From Apilactobacillus ozensis DSM 23829 = JCM 17196 (lineage in GTDB: Bacteria; Bacillota; Bacilli; Lactobacillales; Lactobacillaceae), in the NCBI RefSeq assembly GCF_001435995.1, contig NZ_AYYQ01000036.1:1-49078 (forward strand): a DNA stretch of 49,078 nt, in the 5' to 3' direction. Each line of letters opens with the position of its first letter. Within the stretch, counting starts at the first letter, position 1. Made by a program: the position numbers and the translations under genes. The notes under the pieces are model-generated. The model saw only the letters and a list, made by a program, of their open reading frames with translations, made no database searches and was not told where the DNA came from. Positions 32,337 to 41,252 of the stretch are shown here, one piece after another.

Positions 32337-32376
32337 AAAAAACCGTTTAGCAATAAAAACAGCTAAACGGTTTTTT
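32337..32376. terminator. Bidirectional terminator, small-protein array / malolactic enzyme
   Basis: AAAAAACCGTTTAGC (32337-32351) pairs perfectly with 32362-32376 around a ten-base loop. Confidence 0.9.
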
Positions 32377-32388
32377 ATAAATTATTTT

Positions 32389-34017
32389 TTAATACTCGGG
32401 ATACCATTTCATATCAGCAATAACTTGTTTAACATCCCTAATTGGTTCCTTATTCAAATGTTGATCAACAACACTTTGCGCTACTACTTCAGCAATCTTT
32501 TGTGAAAATTCCGTAATTTTAGATACAGGTGGTAAAACCGCTGCTCCTGGCTTACTAGTATCAACGATTCCTCCCAGCGCATGACAAGCGGCAGATAAAG
32601 TTTGCGCGTTTAAAATTTTAGCAGTTGCCGCAATTAATCCAAACCCTAATCCGGGATACATCAAAGCATTGTTACCCTGCCCAATTTGATATTTAACGCC
32701 TTTATATTCAACATCATCGACTGGAATCCCAGTTGCTACTAATGCCTTACCATCGGTCCATCGAATTAAATCTTCAGCCTTAGCCTCAGCTAGTTTAGTT
32801 GGGTTAGACAATGGAAAAATGATTGGACGTTCGGTATGTGCCGCTATAGTTTTAACTATCGATTCGGTAAATGCACCCGGTTGAGTAGAAGTTCCTATCA
32901 TAATAGTAGGATGCACAGTTTCTACTATTGAGGCTAGATTAGTCAATTCATCAGCATTAGTAAATTCAGCTCGCTTATGTGTAAATGCGGTTTGGGCGGG
33001 AGTTAAATCGTCAGTATCATCAAATAACAATCCTTGCTTATCAACTGCATAGAAATGCGTTTTAGCCTCATCAGGCGTTAAACCGGCTTGAACTAATTCA
33101 TCCATAATTTGATTGGCAATGCCCATGCCAGCAGTTCCAGCACCAAAGATTAATATTTTTTGGTCATTCAGTTTAGCATGTGAAATATTCAAAGCACCCA
33201 AAATACCTGCTAAAACTACCATTCCAGTACCTTGAATATCATCATTAAAGGTCGCAATGTCATTCTTATATTTGTCTAAAATAACTTGAGCATTACTGCG
33301 ACCTAAATCTTCCCAATGCAATAGTGCATCTGGAAATAGTTGCTGGGTGGATTGTACAAACTTATCAATTACCTGATAATATTTATCTCCATAAACCCTT
33401 TGATGTCGATTACCTAAATACAGCGGGTCATCCAATAATTTTTGGTTGTTAGTACCTGCATCGATACTAACTGGTAATACTTGTGATGGGTTTACCCCAG
33501 CCGCTGCCGTATATACCATTAGTTTACCTACAGCAATATCAACACCGTTAACGCCCCAGTCACCAATGCCTAGAATCCCTTCCGCATCAGTCACTACGAT
33601 TAAACGAATGTCACGGCCATCAGCTGCATTTTCTAATGTTTCAGTAATGTCATCGGGTCGATCAATTGAAATAAAAGCGGCATTTTGTGGATTTGAAAAA
33701 ATTTCATTGTACTGTTCAATTGATTCAGCGACCACAGGGTCATACACAATGGGCATAAATTCAACTAAATGTTTATCCATTAAGCTAAAGAACAAAGTGC
33801 GATTTTCATTGAATATATTCATCAAAAAAATACGTTGTTCTAGTTTAGTACTTTTACGTTTAAATTGAGCATATGTTTGATTACATTGTTCCTCTAGTGT
33901 TTGTACTTTACTAGGCAGAGTTCCCACTAAGCCAAGCTGCTTACGTTCAGCTTCCGTAAAAGCCGTCCCCTTATTTAAAAATGGATTATTTAAAATTTCA
34001 CTAGTATGTTTGTTCAT
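32389..34017 (-). CDS. mleA: Malolactic enzyme
   Basis: 542 residues. It decarboxylates L-malate to L-lactate and CO2 with bound NAD+ and Mn2+. It matches known malolactic enzymes along its length: [23 protein letters not shown] at the start, [12 protein letters not shown], the substrate region [30 protein letters not shown] (metal ligands) and the NAD site [13 protein letters not shown], ending ADMKWYPEY. Malic enzymes (MaeE) share the fold, but this end and start are the malolactic type. It is divergent from mleR. No malate permease (mleP) lies next to it. Confidence 0.93.
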   Translation of the reverse strand: MNKHTSEILNNPFLNKGTAFTEAERKQLGLVGTLPSKVQTLEEQCNQTYAQFKRKSTKLEQRIFLMNIFNENRTLFFSLMDKHLVEFMPIVYDPVVAESIEQYNEIFSNPQNAAFISIDRPDDITETLENAADGRDIRLIVVTDAEGILGIGDWGVNGVDIAVGKLMVYTAAAGVNPSQVLPVSIDAGTNNQKLLDDPLYLGNRHQRVYGDKYYQVIDKFVQSTQQLFPDALLHWEDLGRSNAQVILDKYKNDIATFNDDIQGTGMVVLAGILGALNISHAKLNDQKILIFGAGTAGMGIANQIMDELVQAGLTPDEAKTHFYAVDKQGLLFDDTDDLTPAQTAFTHKRAEFTNADELTNLASIVETVHPTIMIGTSTQPGAFTESIVKTIAAHTERPIIFPLSNPTKLAEAKAEDLIRWTDGKALVATGIPVDDVEYKGVKYQIGQGNNALMYPGLGFGLIAATAKILNAQTLSAACHALGGIVDTSKPGAAVLPPVSKITEFSQKIAEVVAQSVVDQHLNKEPIRDVKQVIADMKWYPEY

Positions 34018-34069
34018 TATATTAAAGCCTCCAACTGGTCTATGTAATTAATGTAAAGCTTATATAATC

Positions 34070-34097
34070 TTATAGTCAAACTTGTTGAAGACTATAA
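34070..34097. promoter_or_regulatory. mleA-mleR intergenic dyad, probable LysR-type site
   Basis: TTATAGTC (34070-34077) and GACTATAA (34090-34097) are exact inverses 12 bases apart in the 128-base divergent gap. LysR regulators commonly bind such interrupted dyads upstream of divergent targets. A second A/T palindrome (ATAAAATTATTTTAT) lies beside it. Confidence 0.55.
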
Positions 34098-34145
34098 AAT
34101 TATTTTATACTTAGTTTAAAATAACAATATTATCAGGAGCTTAAG

Positions 34146-35024
34146 ATGAACATTAGAGATTTAGAGTATTTTAAAAATTTAGTTGAGCAAAAAAACTTTT
34201 CAAAAGTTGCAGCAAAGTTTAAAGTTAGTCAACCAACTATTACAACGGCTATTAAACGTTTGGAAAATGAATTTAACGCTAAATTATTTATTCGTGACCG
34301 TAGACATAATACAATTGAAGCCACTGCAAGCGGTGTGCAATTGTTCAAACATTGTCAAACTATTTTAAATGAACTAAGCATCGCCCAACAAGAATTACAT
34401 AACATTACACATCAAAAATTAGTGTTAGGATTACCCCCTATTATTGAAAATCATTATTTCACCCAAGTATGTTCAAAACTAGCCCAGCTTAATTTATTAA
34501 AAAGCTTAACAACTGTAGAGGGTGGTTCAGTGAGCTTAACTGATTCCCTCAGGAAGGGACAACTTGATTTAAGTCTACTCGGCTCAATTAATCCCATTAA
34601 TTACACCGATTTAACTGCTACCGAAACTGACCGGCAGCCATTTTGTATTTATGTATCTAAAAAACATCAGCTAGCTAAAAGAAAACAAGTTAGTTTTCAT
34701 GAGTTATGTAATGAAAGATTTGTCTTTTTTGACCAAAACTTTATTCATAATCAAGCATTTAATCAATTAACTCAGCAAAATCATTTCCGTGCTAATATTA
34801 TTTTCAAATCTAACGATATTCACATTCTAATGAAATTAATCGAGCAAAATTTAGGTATCGGCTTCTTTACCAAAATTATCGATTCTAAATCCTATAATCT
34901 TAAATGCTTGCATATATCAGATGCTAAACAACCAGAGTTCATAACTAGTTTAGCGTATCGTAAAAATCACATTCTAACGCCTAATCAATTGAAACTAGTT
35001 CAAGTGTTGCGGGATAATTTATAG
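34146..35024 (+). CDS. mleR: LysR-family regulator of malolactic fermentation (MleR)
   Basis: 292 residues with an N-terminal winged helix (MNIRDLEYFKNLVEQKNFSKVAAKFKVSQPTITTAIKRLENEF) and a periplasmic-binding-like effector domain from ~90. The start and the divergent position to malolactic enzyme fit MleR, which activates mle genes with L-malate. CAGGAG lies before the ATG. The effector is inferred from genomic context and family, not from binding residues. Confidence 0.88.
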   Translation: MNIRDLEYFKNLVEQKNFSKVAAKFKVSQPTITTAIKRLENEFNAKLFIRDRRHNTIEATASGVQLFKHCQTILNELSIAQQELHNITHQKLVLGLPPIIENHYFTQVCSKLAQLNLLKSLTTVEGGSVSLTDSLRKGQLDLSLLGSINPINYTDLTATETDRQPFCIYVSKKHQLAKRKQVSFHELCNERFVFFDQNFIHNQAFNQLTQQNHFRANIIFKSNDIHILMKLIEQNLGIGFFTKIIDSKSYNLKCLHISDAKQPEFITSLAYRKNHILTPNQLKLVQVLRDNL

Positions 35025-35092
35025 ACATTTTAAATGAATCTACATATAAATACTGTTAAGATAATGTTAAACAAAACGATAAAGGTGATAAC

Positions 35093-36769
35093 ATGGAAAA
35101 TAGAAATTGGTGGAAAAATGATGTATTTTATCAGATTTATCCACGTTCATTTAAAGATTCTAATGGCGATGGAATTGGTGACCTTCAAGGAATCATATCA
35201 AAATTAGATTATATCAAGAGTTTACATGTTGATGACATTTGGTTATCACCTATTTATAAATCACCAATGATTGATATGGGATATGACATTGCTGACTATC
35301 AAAAAATTGACCCCATATTTGGTACTATGGAAGATTTTGATGAACTATTATTGAAAGCTAAACGTTTAAACATAAATATAATTATGGATTTAGTAGTTAA
35401 TCACACTTCGGATCAACATAAATGGTTTAAAGAAGCTATTTCTAACCCTAAAAGTAAATATCGTGATTACTATATCTTTAAGCAAACTAAAGATGGTAAG
35501 GCTCCTAATAACTGGCGCTCTATTTTTGGTGGTTCAACTTGGGAACCAGTGCCTAATGAGCCAGGAACGTTTTATTTTCACACCTTTGCTAAACAACAGC
35601 CCGATTTAAATTGGGAGAATCCAAAACTACGTCGTGAAATTTATAAAATGATTAACTGGTGGTTAGATAAGGGAATTGGTGGATTTCGAATTGACGCTAT
35701 CACACACATAAAAAAGGATTTAGATTGGGCTAATATTAGTCCAGATGCTGATGATGGGTTAGGTTCAGTCGTTCGAAAGGGTCGAAATCGTCCTGGTGTA
35801 AACGATTTGTTAGATGACTTATATTCAAACACTTTCGCTAGGCACAACGCTGTAACTATTGGAGAAGCTTATGGATTAAAAGCAACTGATTTACCTAAAT
35901 TTGTTGGTCCTAATGGTTACTTTTCAATGGTATTTGATTTTAGTTATATGAACATTGATGTAAAAGATGTTGATGAATGGTTCCGTGGTCAACCAAAATG
36001 GTCTATCGATGATTTAAAGCGTACGATCTTTAACAGCCAAAAAAGTATCAAGCAAGCTAATGGTTGGTACGCAAATGTCTTAGAAAATCATGATCAACCA
36101 CGTGTTTTATCTAAGTTAATTAAAAATAAGGATGAACAAAATCCTAAATCTTCTCAAGCATTAGGTTTGATGTACTTTTTCTTACCTGGAACACCGTTTA
36201 TTTATCAGGGACAGGAATTAGGCATAAAAAACTTTCATCGCAATTCAATTAATGATTTTAACGATATATCTTCAATTAATAACTATCATTTAGCTATTGA
36301 AAATGGGATTGATAAAACTAAAGCTTTAAACATTGTAAATCAAAAATCTCGTGATAACGCCCGAACTCCAATGCAATGGGATGATTCTAAATTTGGTGGA
36401 TTTTCTGAAAACACCCCTTGGTTAAAAATGGGAAATGACCGCGAAAATATTGATGAACAAAATGAAGATACACTTGAAAACTCTGTGCTAAACTTTTATC
36501 GAAAAATGATTAGCGTTCATCATGAAAAAGGAGTAAGTAAATTAATAACTGAAGGTACTTTTACAGAAATTAAAGAAGTTCCTGAAGATGTAATTGCTTA
36601 TAAATTAACTAATATTGAACATTGTATAACCATATTAGTTAACTTGAGTAATACCGAACAGACTTTAAAACATTCGTTTGAAGGATTAGAAAAGTTAAAT
36701 AACTACTCTGATGTTGCTAAAAGAAATAACACGTTATTACCATACCAAGCTATAATGATTTATAAATAA
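35093..36769 (+). CDS. GH13 alpha-glucosidase (oligo-1,6-glucosidase family)
   Basis: 558 residues, intracellular, subfamily GH13_31-like. The TIM barrel starts WWKNDVFYQIYPRSFKDSNGDGIGD. Catalytic residues are Asp201 (GGFRIDAITH, nucleophile), Glu258 (TIGEAYG, acid/base) and Asp334 (LENHDQPR); DLVVNHTS at 99-106 holds the first substrate contact. The residue after the nucleophile is Ala202, where alpha-1,6-specific enzymes usually have Val; thus maltose-type alpha-1,4 activity is possible. No sugar transporter or phosphorylase is nearby. ATG 35093 follows AAAGGTGAT. Confidence 0.9.
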   Translation: MENRNWWKNDVFYQIYPRSFKDSNGDGIGDLQGIISKLDYIKSLHVDDIWLSPIYKSPMIDMGYDIADYQKIDPIFGTMEDFDELLLKAKRLNINIIMDLVVNHTSDQHKWFKEAISNPKSKYRDYYIFKQTKDGKAPNNWRSIFGGSTWEPVPNEPGTFYFHTFAKQQPDLNWENPKLRREIYKMINWWLDKGIGGFRIDAITHIKKDLDWANISPDADDGLGSVVRKGRNRPGVNDLLDDLYSNTFARHNAVTIGEAYGLKATDLPKFVGPNGYFSMVFDFSYMNIDVKDVDEWFRGQPKWSIDDLKRTIFNSQKSIKQANGWYANVLENHDQPRVLSKLIKNKDEQNPKSSQALGLMYFFLPGTPFIYQGQELGIKNFHRNSINDFNDISSINNYHLAIENGIDKTKALNIVNQKSRDNARTPMQWDDSKFGGFSENTPWLKMGNDRENIDEQNEDTLENSVLNFYRKMISVHHEKGVSKLITEGTFTEIKEVPEDVIAYKLTNIEHCITILVNLSNTEQTLKHSFEGLEKLNNYSDVAKRNNTLLPYQAIMIYK

Positions 36770-36811
36770 AAAACTTTAAGTCTAACAAATGTTAGATCTT
36801 AAAGCTTTTTT
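36770..36811. terminator. Bidirectional terminator, alpha-glucosidase / crtM
   Basis: AACTTTAAG-T-CTAAC and GTTAG-AT-CTTAAAG form a long, slightly interrupted stem, with A and T runs outside. Confidence 0.8.
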
Positions 36812-37664
36812 AGTCTAATATTGAATTTTTTAGGTATAAGATTAATTTACTAGTCTTATTAACATACACGCGACTATCTAAAACGTCATATTTTTGCTTA
36901 ATAATATTAGTTAAAATTTTATGATATCCATCAACTGCTAACCCAACTGCCACCTTAGCATTTCGATTATCAATTGACTTAAGAACAACTTTTTTATCAC
37001 TATATAAGTTATTAGCATAGTCAGCTAAATATTTTAAAAGCGATTTTAAGTTATCACTAGCATGGTCTCTTATCAAATCCTTACGTTCAACATGAAAAGT
37101 TTCCATTAATTTTTGTGGCAAATACAACCTACCTGCTAGGGCATCTTCTTTAACATCGCGAATAATATTAGTAATTTGCATAGCAATTCCAATATTATTA
37201 ATATGACTATAAATACCACTGACATCATGATTAGTTAAAATCGGCATAATTAATTGACCTACAGTGCCAGCAACTTGATAACTATAGTGTTTTAAATCAT
37301 TCATGTCTTTAATTTTAACCCCGTATAAATCAGCCTTTTGCCCCGCAATCATCTGATTCATTTCATAAAATGACAAATTAAAAACATCAAAAACATTCCA
37401 TAGATTCCGACCGAGCTGATTTTCAGGAGAATTAGCTTTTATATTATCCCATGCATTTAGCATTTGATTAAAACGAGCTGCTTGACGATTGTCAGCACAG
37501 TCATCTAGTTCTCTTAAAAAATGATATAAAACAAAAATACTATTAGCACGATAATCAGGCAATTTTGAAAAAGCATAGTAAAAAGTTGTGGAATTTGCTT
37601 TAATAACTTTTTTGCTTTCTTCCATCCCGTCAGTGTATTTGTAGATTTTTTCGGCTTTATTCAT
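36810..37664 (-). CDS. crtM: 4,4'-diapophytoene synthase
   Basis: 284 residues of the squalene/phytoene synthase family. The two Asp-rich motifs are D54-D-C-A-D58 and D170-V-K-E-D174 in NIIRDVKEDALAGRLYLP. It joins two farnesyl-diphosphate units head to head into the C30 chain 4,4'-diapophytoene. Paired with crtN, it gives yellow diaponeurosporene-type pigments, known in some lactobacilli and in staphylococci and linked to oxidative-stress tolerance. The ATG overlaps the end of crtN by eight bases, so translation is coupled. Confidence 0.93.
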   Translation of the reverse strand: MNKAEKIYKYTDGMEESKKVIKANSTTFYYAFSKLPDYRANSIFVLYHFLRELDDCADNRQAARFNQMLNAWDNIKANSPENQLGRNLWNVFDVFNLSFYEMNQMIAGQKADLYGVKIKDMNDLKHYSYQVAGTVGQLIMPILTNHDVSGIYSHINNIGIAMQITNIIRDVKEDALAGRLYLPQKLMETFHVERKDLIRDHASDNLKSLLKYLADYANNLYSDKKVVLKSIDNRNAKVAVGLAVDGYHKILTNIIKQKYDVLDSRVYVNKTSKLILYLKNSILD

Positions 37665-39165
37665 GCGCTTTCAAATCCTTTTTTAACTCATTGGCTGTTA
37701 AATATCCACTAGTTACAACAATTGGCACACCTGCTCCAGGATGAGTGCTGGCGCCAGTGAAGTAAAGGTTTTTAATTTTACCAGCCTTGTTATGTGGTCT
37801 AAAATAGTTACTTTGCATCAAAGTTGGTTTCAAGCCAAAAGCAGTCCCAAATTTACTATTATACCTATTTTCAAAGGTACGTGGTGTAAAGCGACATTTA
37901 GTAACAATGTGACGACCTAAGTCTTGCAACCCTAACTCATTTTGTACTTTATTAATAATAAACTCTTCAAAGTTATCACTGTTGTAATCATCCCATTTAT
38001 CATATTTTTGCAAATTCGATACTGGTACTAATATATACAGTGATGATTGGCCTTTGGGAGCGAATGAATCGTCTAAAACACTAGGATTATAAATATAATA
38101 AGATGGATCAGTTGGTAGCTTCCCATTATCAATTTCCGCTACGTTTTTACTAAAGTCGTGAGCCATTCTGATAGTATGCAATCTCAAATCATCGTACTTT
38201 TTATCCACTCCCAGATATAGCATAAAACAAGACATCGAATAATCCATATTGTCGACTTTAGTCTTAGTGTACTTAGCTTTATATTTTTCTGGAACATCTA
38301 ATAAATCATTCATTACATATGGAAAATCAGCGTTAGCAACTACTCCATCAAATTGATGTTTTGTTCCATTAATTACAACGCCTTGGGCCTCACGTTTAGC
38401 ATTAACTATAATTTGACTGACCGGACTATCGTACTCAACGTGACCACCTAATTCTAGATAACGTTTTAATAATGCCGTTGCATATGATGACATGCCACCC
38501 TGAATAAACCAAACTCCATACAATAGCTCAATCATTGGAATAATGTTGTAGATGGAAGGACCATTGAATGGTGATATTCCTATGTACAAAGTTTGAAAAG
38601 ATAGCAAATACTGTAAGTTAGTATTTGAAATGTACTTTTGAATTGCACCATATGAAGAAGAGAATGTTTTCAATTTATAAGCTTGCCATAATGTCTTAGG
38701 ATTGAAAAAATCCTTAGGTGAACGAAAACTCTTATAAATAAAATTATCTTTAGCATTTAAGTATTTTTCATAAATATCAGTTAAATACTTCAAAAAACCT
38801 AACATTTGCGATTCATCGACACTTTCAAACTCATTTGTTAAGTCGACTAAATCCGTAGATAGCGGAATCGTTTGATTACCAGTCCTAATATCCATGAATG
38901 GATTGACACGTTGCATCGTAAAATAATCGCGTGGATTAACGCCGGTATCTTTAAATGGTTGATCATAAACGTGGGGCATCATGACAATCGTGGGTCCTGT
39001 ATCGAACTTAAAACCATCTTTTTCAATTAAATCCATTTTGCCACCGGCATGATGATTTTTTTCAAAAATTGTAACTTGGTATCCAGCATGTTGTAAGTAA
39101 ATTGCTGTGGTCAAACCACCAATTCCAGCACCAACTATAGCTATGTTCTTTTTAATTATGATCAC
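37657..39165 (-). CDS. crtN: 4,4'-diapophytoene desaturase
   Basis: About 499-502 residues of the phytoene-desaturase family. FAD site NIAIVGAGIGGLTTAIYLQHAGYQVTIFEKN; then HHAGGKMDLIEKDGFKFDTGPTIVMMP; the C-terminal FAD motif NLYFTGASTHPGAGVPIVVTSG. It desaturates diapophytoene to diaponeurosporene. The GTG at 39165 lies inside an extended Shine-Dalgarno (AAGGTGATC); the ATT at 39154-39156 (then AAA AAG AAC) sits at the correct spacing and gives the standard KKN start, so ATT is the likelier initiation codon. Only crtM follows, with no aldehyde- or glycosyl-modifying crt genes, so a simple C30 carotenoid is expected. Confidence 0.93.
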   Translation of the reverse strand: MIIIKKNIAIVGAGIGGLTTAIYLQHAGYQVTIFEKNHHAGGKMDLIEKDGFKFDTGPTIVMMPHVYDQPFKDTGVNPRDYFTMQRVNPFMDIRTGNQTIPLSTDLVDLTNEFESVDESQMLGFLKYLTDIYEKYLNAKDNFIYKSFRSPKDFFNPKTLWQAYKLKTFSSSYGAIQKYISNTNLQYLLSFQTLYIGISPFNGPSIYNIIPMIELLYGVWFIQGGMSSYATALLKRYLELGGHVEYDSPVSQIIVNAKREAQGVVINGTKHQFDGVVANADFPYVMNDLLDVPEKYKAKYTKTKVDNMDYSMSCFMLYLGVDKKYDDLRLHTIRMAHDFSKNVAEIDNGKLPTDPSYYIYNPSVLDDSFAPKGQSSLYILVPVSNLQKYDKWDDYNSDNFEEFIINKVQNELGLQDLGRHIVTKCRFTPRTFENRYNSKFGTAFGLKPTLMQSNYFRPHNKAGKIKNLYFTGASTHPGAGVPIVVTSGYLTANELKKDLKAHE

Positions 39166-39271
39166 CTTCTAATATATGATATGAAACATTCTGAGTACTA
39201 TTTTGGCATTAATATGGCGCTATTTAAAGAATTTAGATTGAAATAAAGAAAATCTTATACAAGTACTATGA

Positions 39272-39352
39272 TTAAAAGGTAAATAAATTAAAAACAATTT
39301 CCAGTATATTTAGAATAATATCCACAACATCCCATATTTCATATTTTTTCAT
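39272..39352 (-). CDS. Tiny hydrophobic protein (26 residues) upstream of crtN
   Basis: ATG 39352 has GGGTGAT six bases upstream and opens a 26-codon frame ending at TAA 39272-39274. The product starts MKKYEIWDVV and continues with a hydrophobic, partly amphipathic helix (DIILNILEIVFNLFTF). It follows the 50-residue gene by 16 bases in the same direction and lies ~107 bases before crtN. It could be a small membrane peptide or a phenol-soluble-modulin-like amphipathic peptide; no match is claimed. Confidence 0.5.
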   Translation of the reverse strand: MKKYEIWDVVDIILNILEIVFNLFTF

Positions 39353-39368
39353 AAAATCACCCGATTTA

Positions 39369-39521
39369 TTATAAAAATTCTACAACTGCAGATACAATAA
39401 ATACCAAAAGCCTAAAAATAATATTTCCAATAAATCTAGCAAATACATCAAAAATAATTTCAATTATTCCTGTAAATAAAAAATCACCTATTTTTGCAAT
39501 AATTTTTTTAATTTTGTTCAT
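39369..39521 (-). CDS. Small membrane protein (50 residues) upstream of crtN
   Basis: ATG 39521 has AAGGTGATGG just upstream and opens a 50-codon frame ending at TAA 39369-39371. The product has a basic start (MNKIKKIIAKIGDF), then two hydrophobic stretches (LFTGIIEIIFDVFARFIGNI and FRLLVFIVSAVVEFL). A promoter TTGAAT-17-TATATT (39573-39601, minus) precedes it. It forms a pair with the 26-residue gene. Alternating charged and hydrophobic residues suggest an amphipathic membrane-binding peptide. Family unknown. Confidence 0.55.
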   Translation of the reverse strand: MNKIKKIIAKIGDFLFTGIIEIIFDVFARFIGNIIFRLLVFIVSAVVEFL

Positions 39522-39572
39522 CCGACCATCACCTTGCTTGGAATATGTAAGTTATTTAGTTCGATATTTGTA

Positions 39573-39601
39573 AATATATAACTATGTTTTTAATAATTCA
39601 A
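39573..39601 (-). promoter_or_regulatory. Promoter of the small-peptide pair upstream of crtNM
   Basis: Minus-strand TTGAAT (39596-39601), 17-bp spacer, TATATT (39573-39578). No terminator was seen between the peptides and crtN, so this could also feed crtNM. Confidence 0.55.
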
Positions 39602-39655
39602 TATGATTATTATATTTATAAATATAATCGTTTGTATATCAATGTTTATGTACAA

Positions 39656-39683
39656 AAAAAGCCACTCAGAAAAGTGGCTTTTT
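39656..39683. terminator. Terminator, first copy (duplicated with 41221-41246)
   Basis: AAAAAGCCACT (39656-39666) pairs with AGTGGCTTTTT (39673-39683). No intact gene ends here; it accompanies a remnant gene end. Confidence 0.75.
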
Positions 39684-39688
39684 AGTTA

Positions 39689-39754
39689 CTATTTAACCCA
39701 TTTGTAACCGTTAAATTGATAATTTAAATTTAAAACACTAACAAAACTTTTACG
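39689..39754 (-). pseudogene. Remnant of the 3' end of a secreted-protein gene
   Basis: The minus strand reads Q-F-N-G-Y-K-W-V-K-stop in frame, matching the last residues (D-G-Y-K-W-V-K) of the secreted protein at 41253-42224. A 39-base block (39673-39711) is identical to 41237-41275, covering the terminator arm and last codons. Upstream the frame closes after ~21 codons and the rest of the gene is missing. Confidence 0.65.
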
Positions 39755-39804
39755 TCATAAAAATAATCATAAGCATTATAATATCATTTTAAAATTAATA
39801 TTGT

Positions 39805-39810
39805 TATACT
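39805..39810 (+). promoter_or_regulatory. Extended -10 promoter of the disulfide reductase gene
   Basis: TGT-TATACT at 39802-39810 (extended -10), ~43 bases before ATG 39853; the -35 is not clear. Confidence 0.5.
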
Positions 39811-39852
39811 GCTCAACACTTAATAAAAATCAAGACGAAAGGAATCTTAACT

Positions 39853-41202
39853 ATGAATAAAAAATATGATGTAATGTTTTTAGGTAGTGGCCACGCTAAT
39901 TGGCATGGTGCTTTAAAATTAGCTAAAAATGGTAAAAAAGTTGCATTAATTGAAGGCGACAAGATTTTTGGAACTTGTACAAACTATGGATGTAACGCTA
40001 AATTTCTATTAGATCGACCTGCTGATATTATCAACCAAGTAGATAGTGATAATGCATTAAAAGGTAAAGTTCAAATTGATTGGAAAGTTTTAATGAATCA
40101 TAAACACAAAATGTTAGATTCCAATCCTGACCACCAAGAGGTCCGTAAATCATTTCCTAAATTAGGCGTTGACATTATAAATGGGTGGGGCACTATTAAA
40201 GACGCCCATCATATTGAGGTAGAAAATGACACTTATGAGACTGATTACATTGTAATTGGGACCGGTTTACGTGCATCCAAATTAAACATTGATGGAAAAG
40301 AATACTTGAAGGAAAGTCGTGATTTCCTAAGCATCCCTGATATGCCAAAGCACATAACCATTATAGGAACTGGAGTAATTGCTTATGAATTTGCAGATTT
40401 AGCTAATGCTGCTGGTGCTAAAGTTGAAGTAATTGGTCATTCCGATAAGCCACTACGTAATTTTGATTCAGAATTTGTAAATAAATTAACTAGTAGAATG
40501 AAAAATAGAGGTATCGAATTTCATTTTAATCAAAATATTGAATCAGTAAGTAAATCTGATAATGGATTTATACTTAAAACCAAAGAAAAGTTAAATATAA
40601 ATACTGAATATGTTTTAGATGCAACCGGTCGTGTAGCTAACTATGAAAAATTAGGATTGGATAAACTAGGAATTGAAGCTAGTCCTAAAGGAATTAAAGT
40701 TAATAATCATTTAAGAACTAGTGTATATAATATTTTTGTAAGTGGTGATGCAATTGATAAAAAGCAGCCTAAACTAACTCCTACTGCTACTTATGAATCA
40801 AATTATATTGCTAAAGACATTTTAAGTAACCATAATCCATCAATTAAATATCCACCAATTGTAGAAGCATTATTTTCATTACCACGTTTAGCTCAAGTTG
40901 GTGTAAAGCCTAATGATGTCAAAGATAACAATGATTATACAATAAAATCATTTAAATATGGACTATTAGTATTTGAACCTTTGAATGATAACACCTCTGA
41001 AGCAAAAATCGTTTTAAACAGTGAAAATCAAATCGTTGGAGCAACTATTCTTGGTTCTCAATCAGTTCAAATTGCTAATGCATTATCAATTATAATCAGT
41101 AATAAGATGACACCAGAGGAAGTTAACGATTCTGCAATAATGGCTTTTCCAGATGAAATTTATGGTTTAGTTCAATTACTTACAGGTGAGATTCCAGGCT
41201 AA
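39853..41202 (+). CDS. FAD-dependent pyridine nucleotide-disulfide reductase (glutathione reductase-like)
   Basis: 449 residues. FAD motif MFLGSGHANWHGALKLAKNGKKVALIE, redox disulfide Cys42-x4-Cys47 in GTCTNYGCNAK, NAD(P) motif IIGTGVIAYEFADLANAAG, second FAD motif NIFVSGDAIDKKQPKLTPTA. This matches the lactobacillar GshR-like branch. The usual catalytic His-Glu pair (HPT...E) at the C-terminus is replaced by MAFPDEIYG, as in other members of this branch, so the true substrate (glutathione, coenzyme, other disulfide or metal) is uncertain. AAAGGAA precedes ATG 39853. The gene is flanked on both sides by the 39-base direct repeat. Confidence 0.87.
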   Translation: MNKKYDVMFLGSGHANWHGALKLAKNGKKVALIEGDKIFGTCTNYGCNAKFLLDRPADIINQVDSDNALKGKVQIDWKVLMNHKHKMLDSNPDHQEVRKSFPKLGVDIINGWGTIKDAHHIEVENDTYETDYIVIGTGLRASKLNIDGKEYLKESRDFLSIPDMPKHITIIGTGVIAYEFADLANAAGAKVEVIGHSDKPLRNFDSEFVNKLTSRMKNRGIEFHFNQNIESVSKSDNGFILKTKEKLNINTEYVLDATGRVANYEKLGLDKLGIEASPKGIKVNNHLRTSVYNIFVSGDAIDKKQPKLTPTATYESNYIAKDILSNHNPSIKYPPIVEALFSLPRLAQVGVKPNDVKDNNDYTIKSFKYGLLVFEPLNDNTSEAKIVLNSENQIVGATILGSQSVQIANALSIIISNKMTPEEVNDSAIMAFPDEIYGLVQLLTGEIPG

Positions 41203-41220
41203 TAACAAATACTAATAAAT

Positions 41221-41246
41221 AAAAGCCACTCTTTCGAGTGGCTTTT
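41221..41246. terminator. Bidirectional terminator, disulfide reductase / secreted protein
   Basis: AAAAGCCACTC (41221-41231) and GAGTGGCTTTT (41236-41246) with a TTTC loop; second copy of the repeat also seen at 39656-39711. Confidence 0.85.
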
Positions 41247-41252
41247 TAGTTA

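Noticed and set aside
33446-33868. 140-codon frame on the plus strand opposite malolactic enzyme
   Set aside because: Antisense shadow of a highly conserved enzyme, without a ribosome site or protein-like composition.
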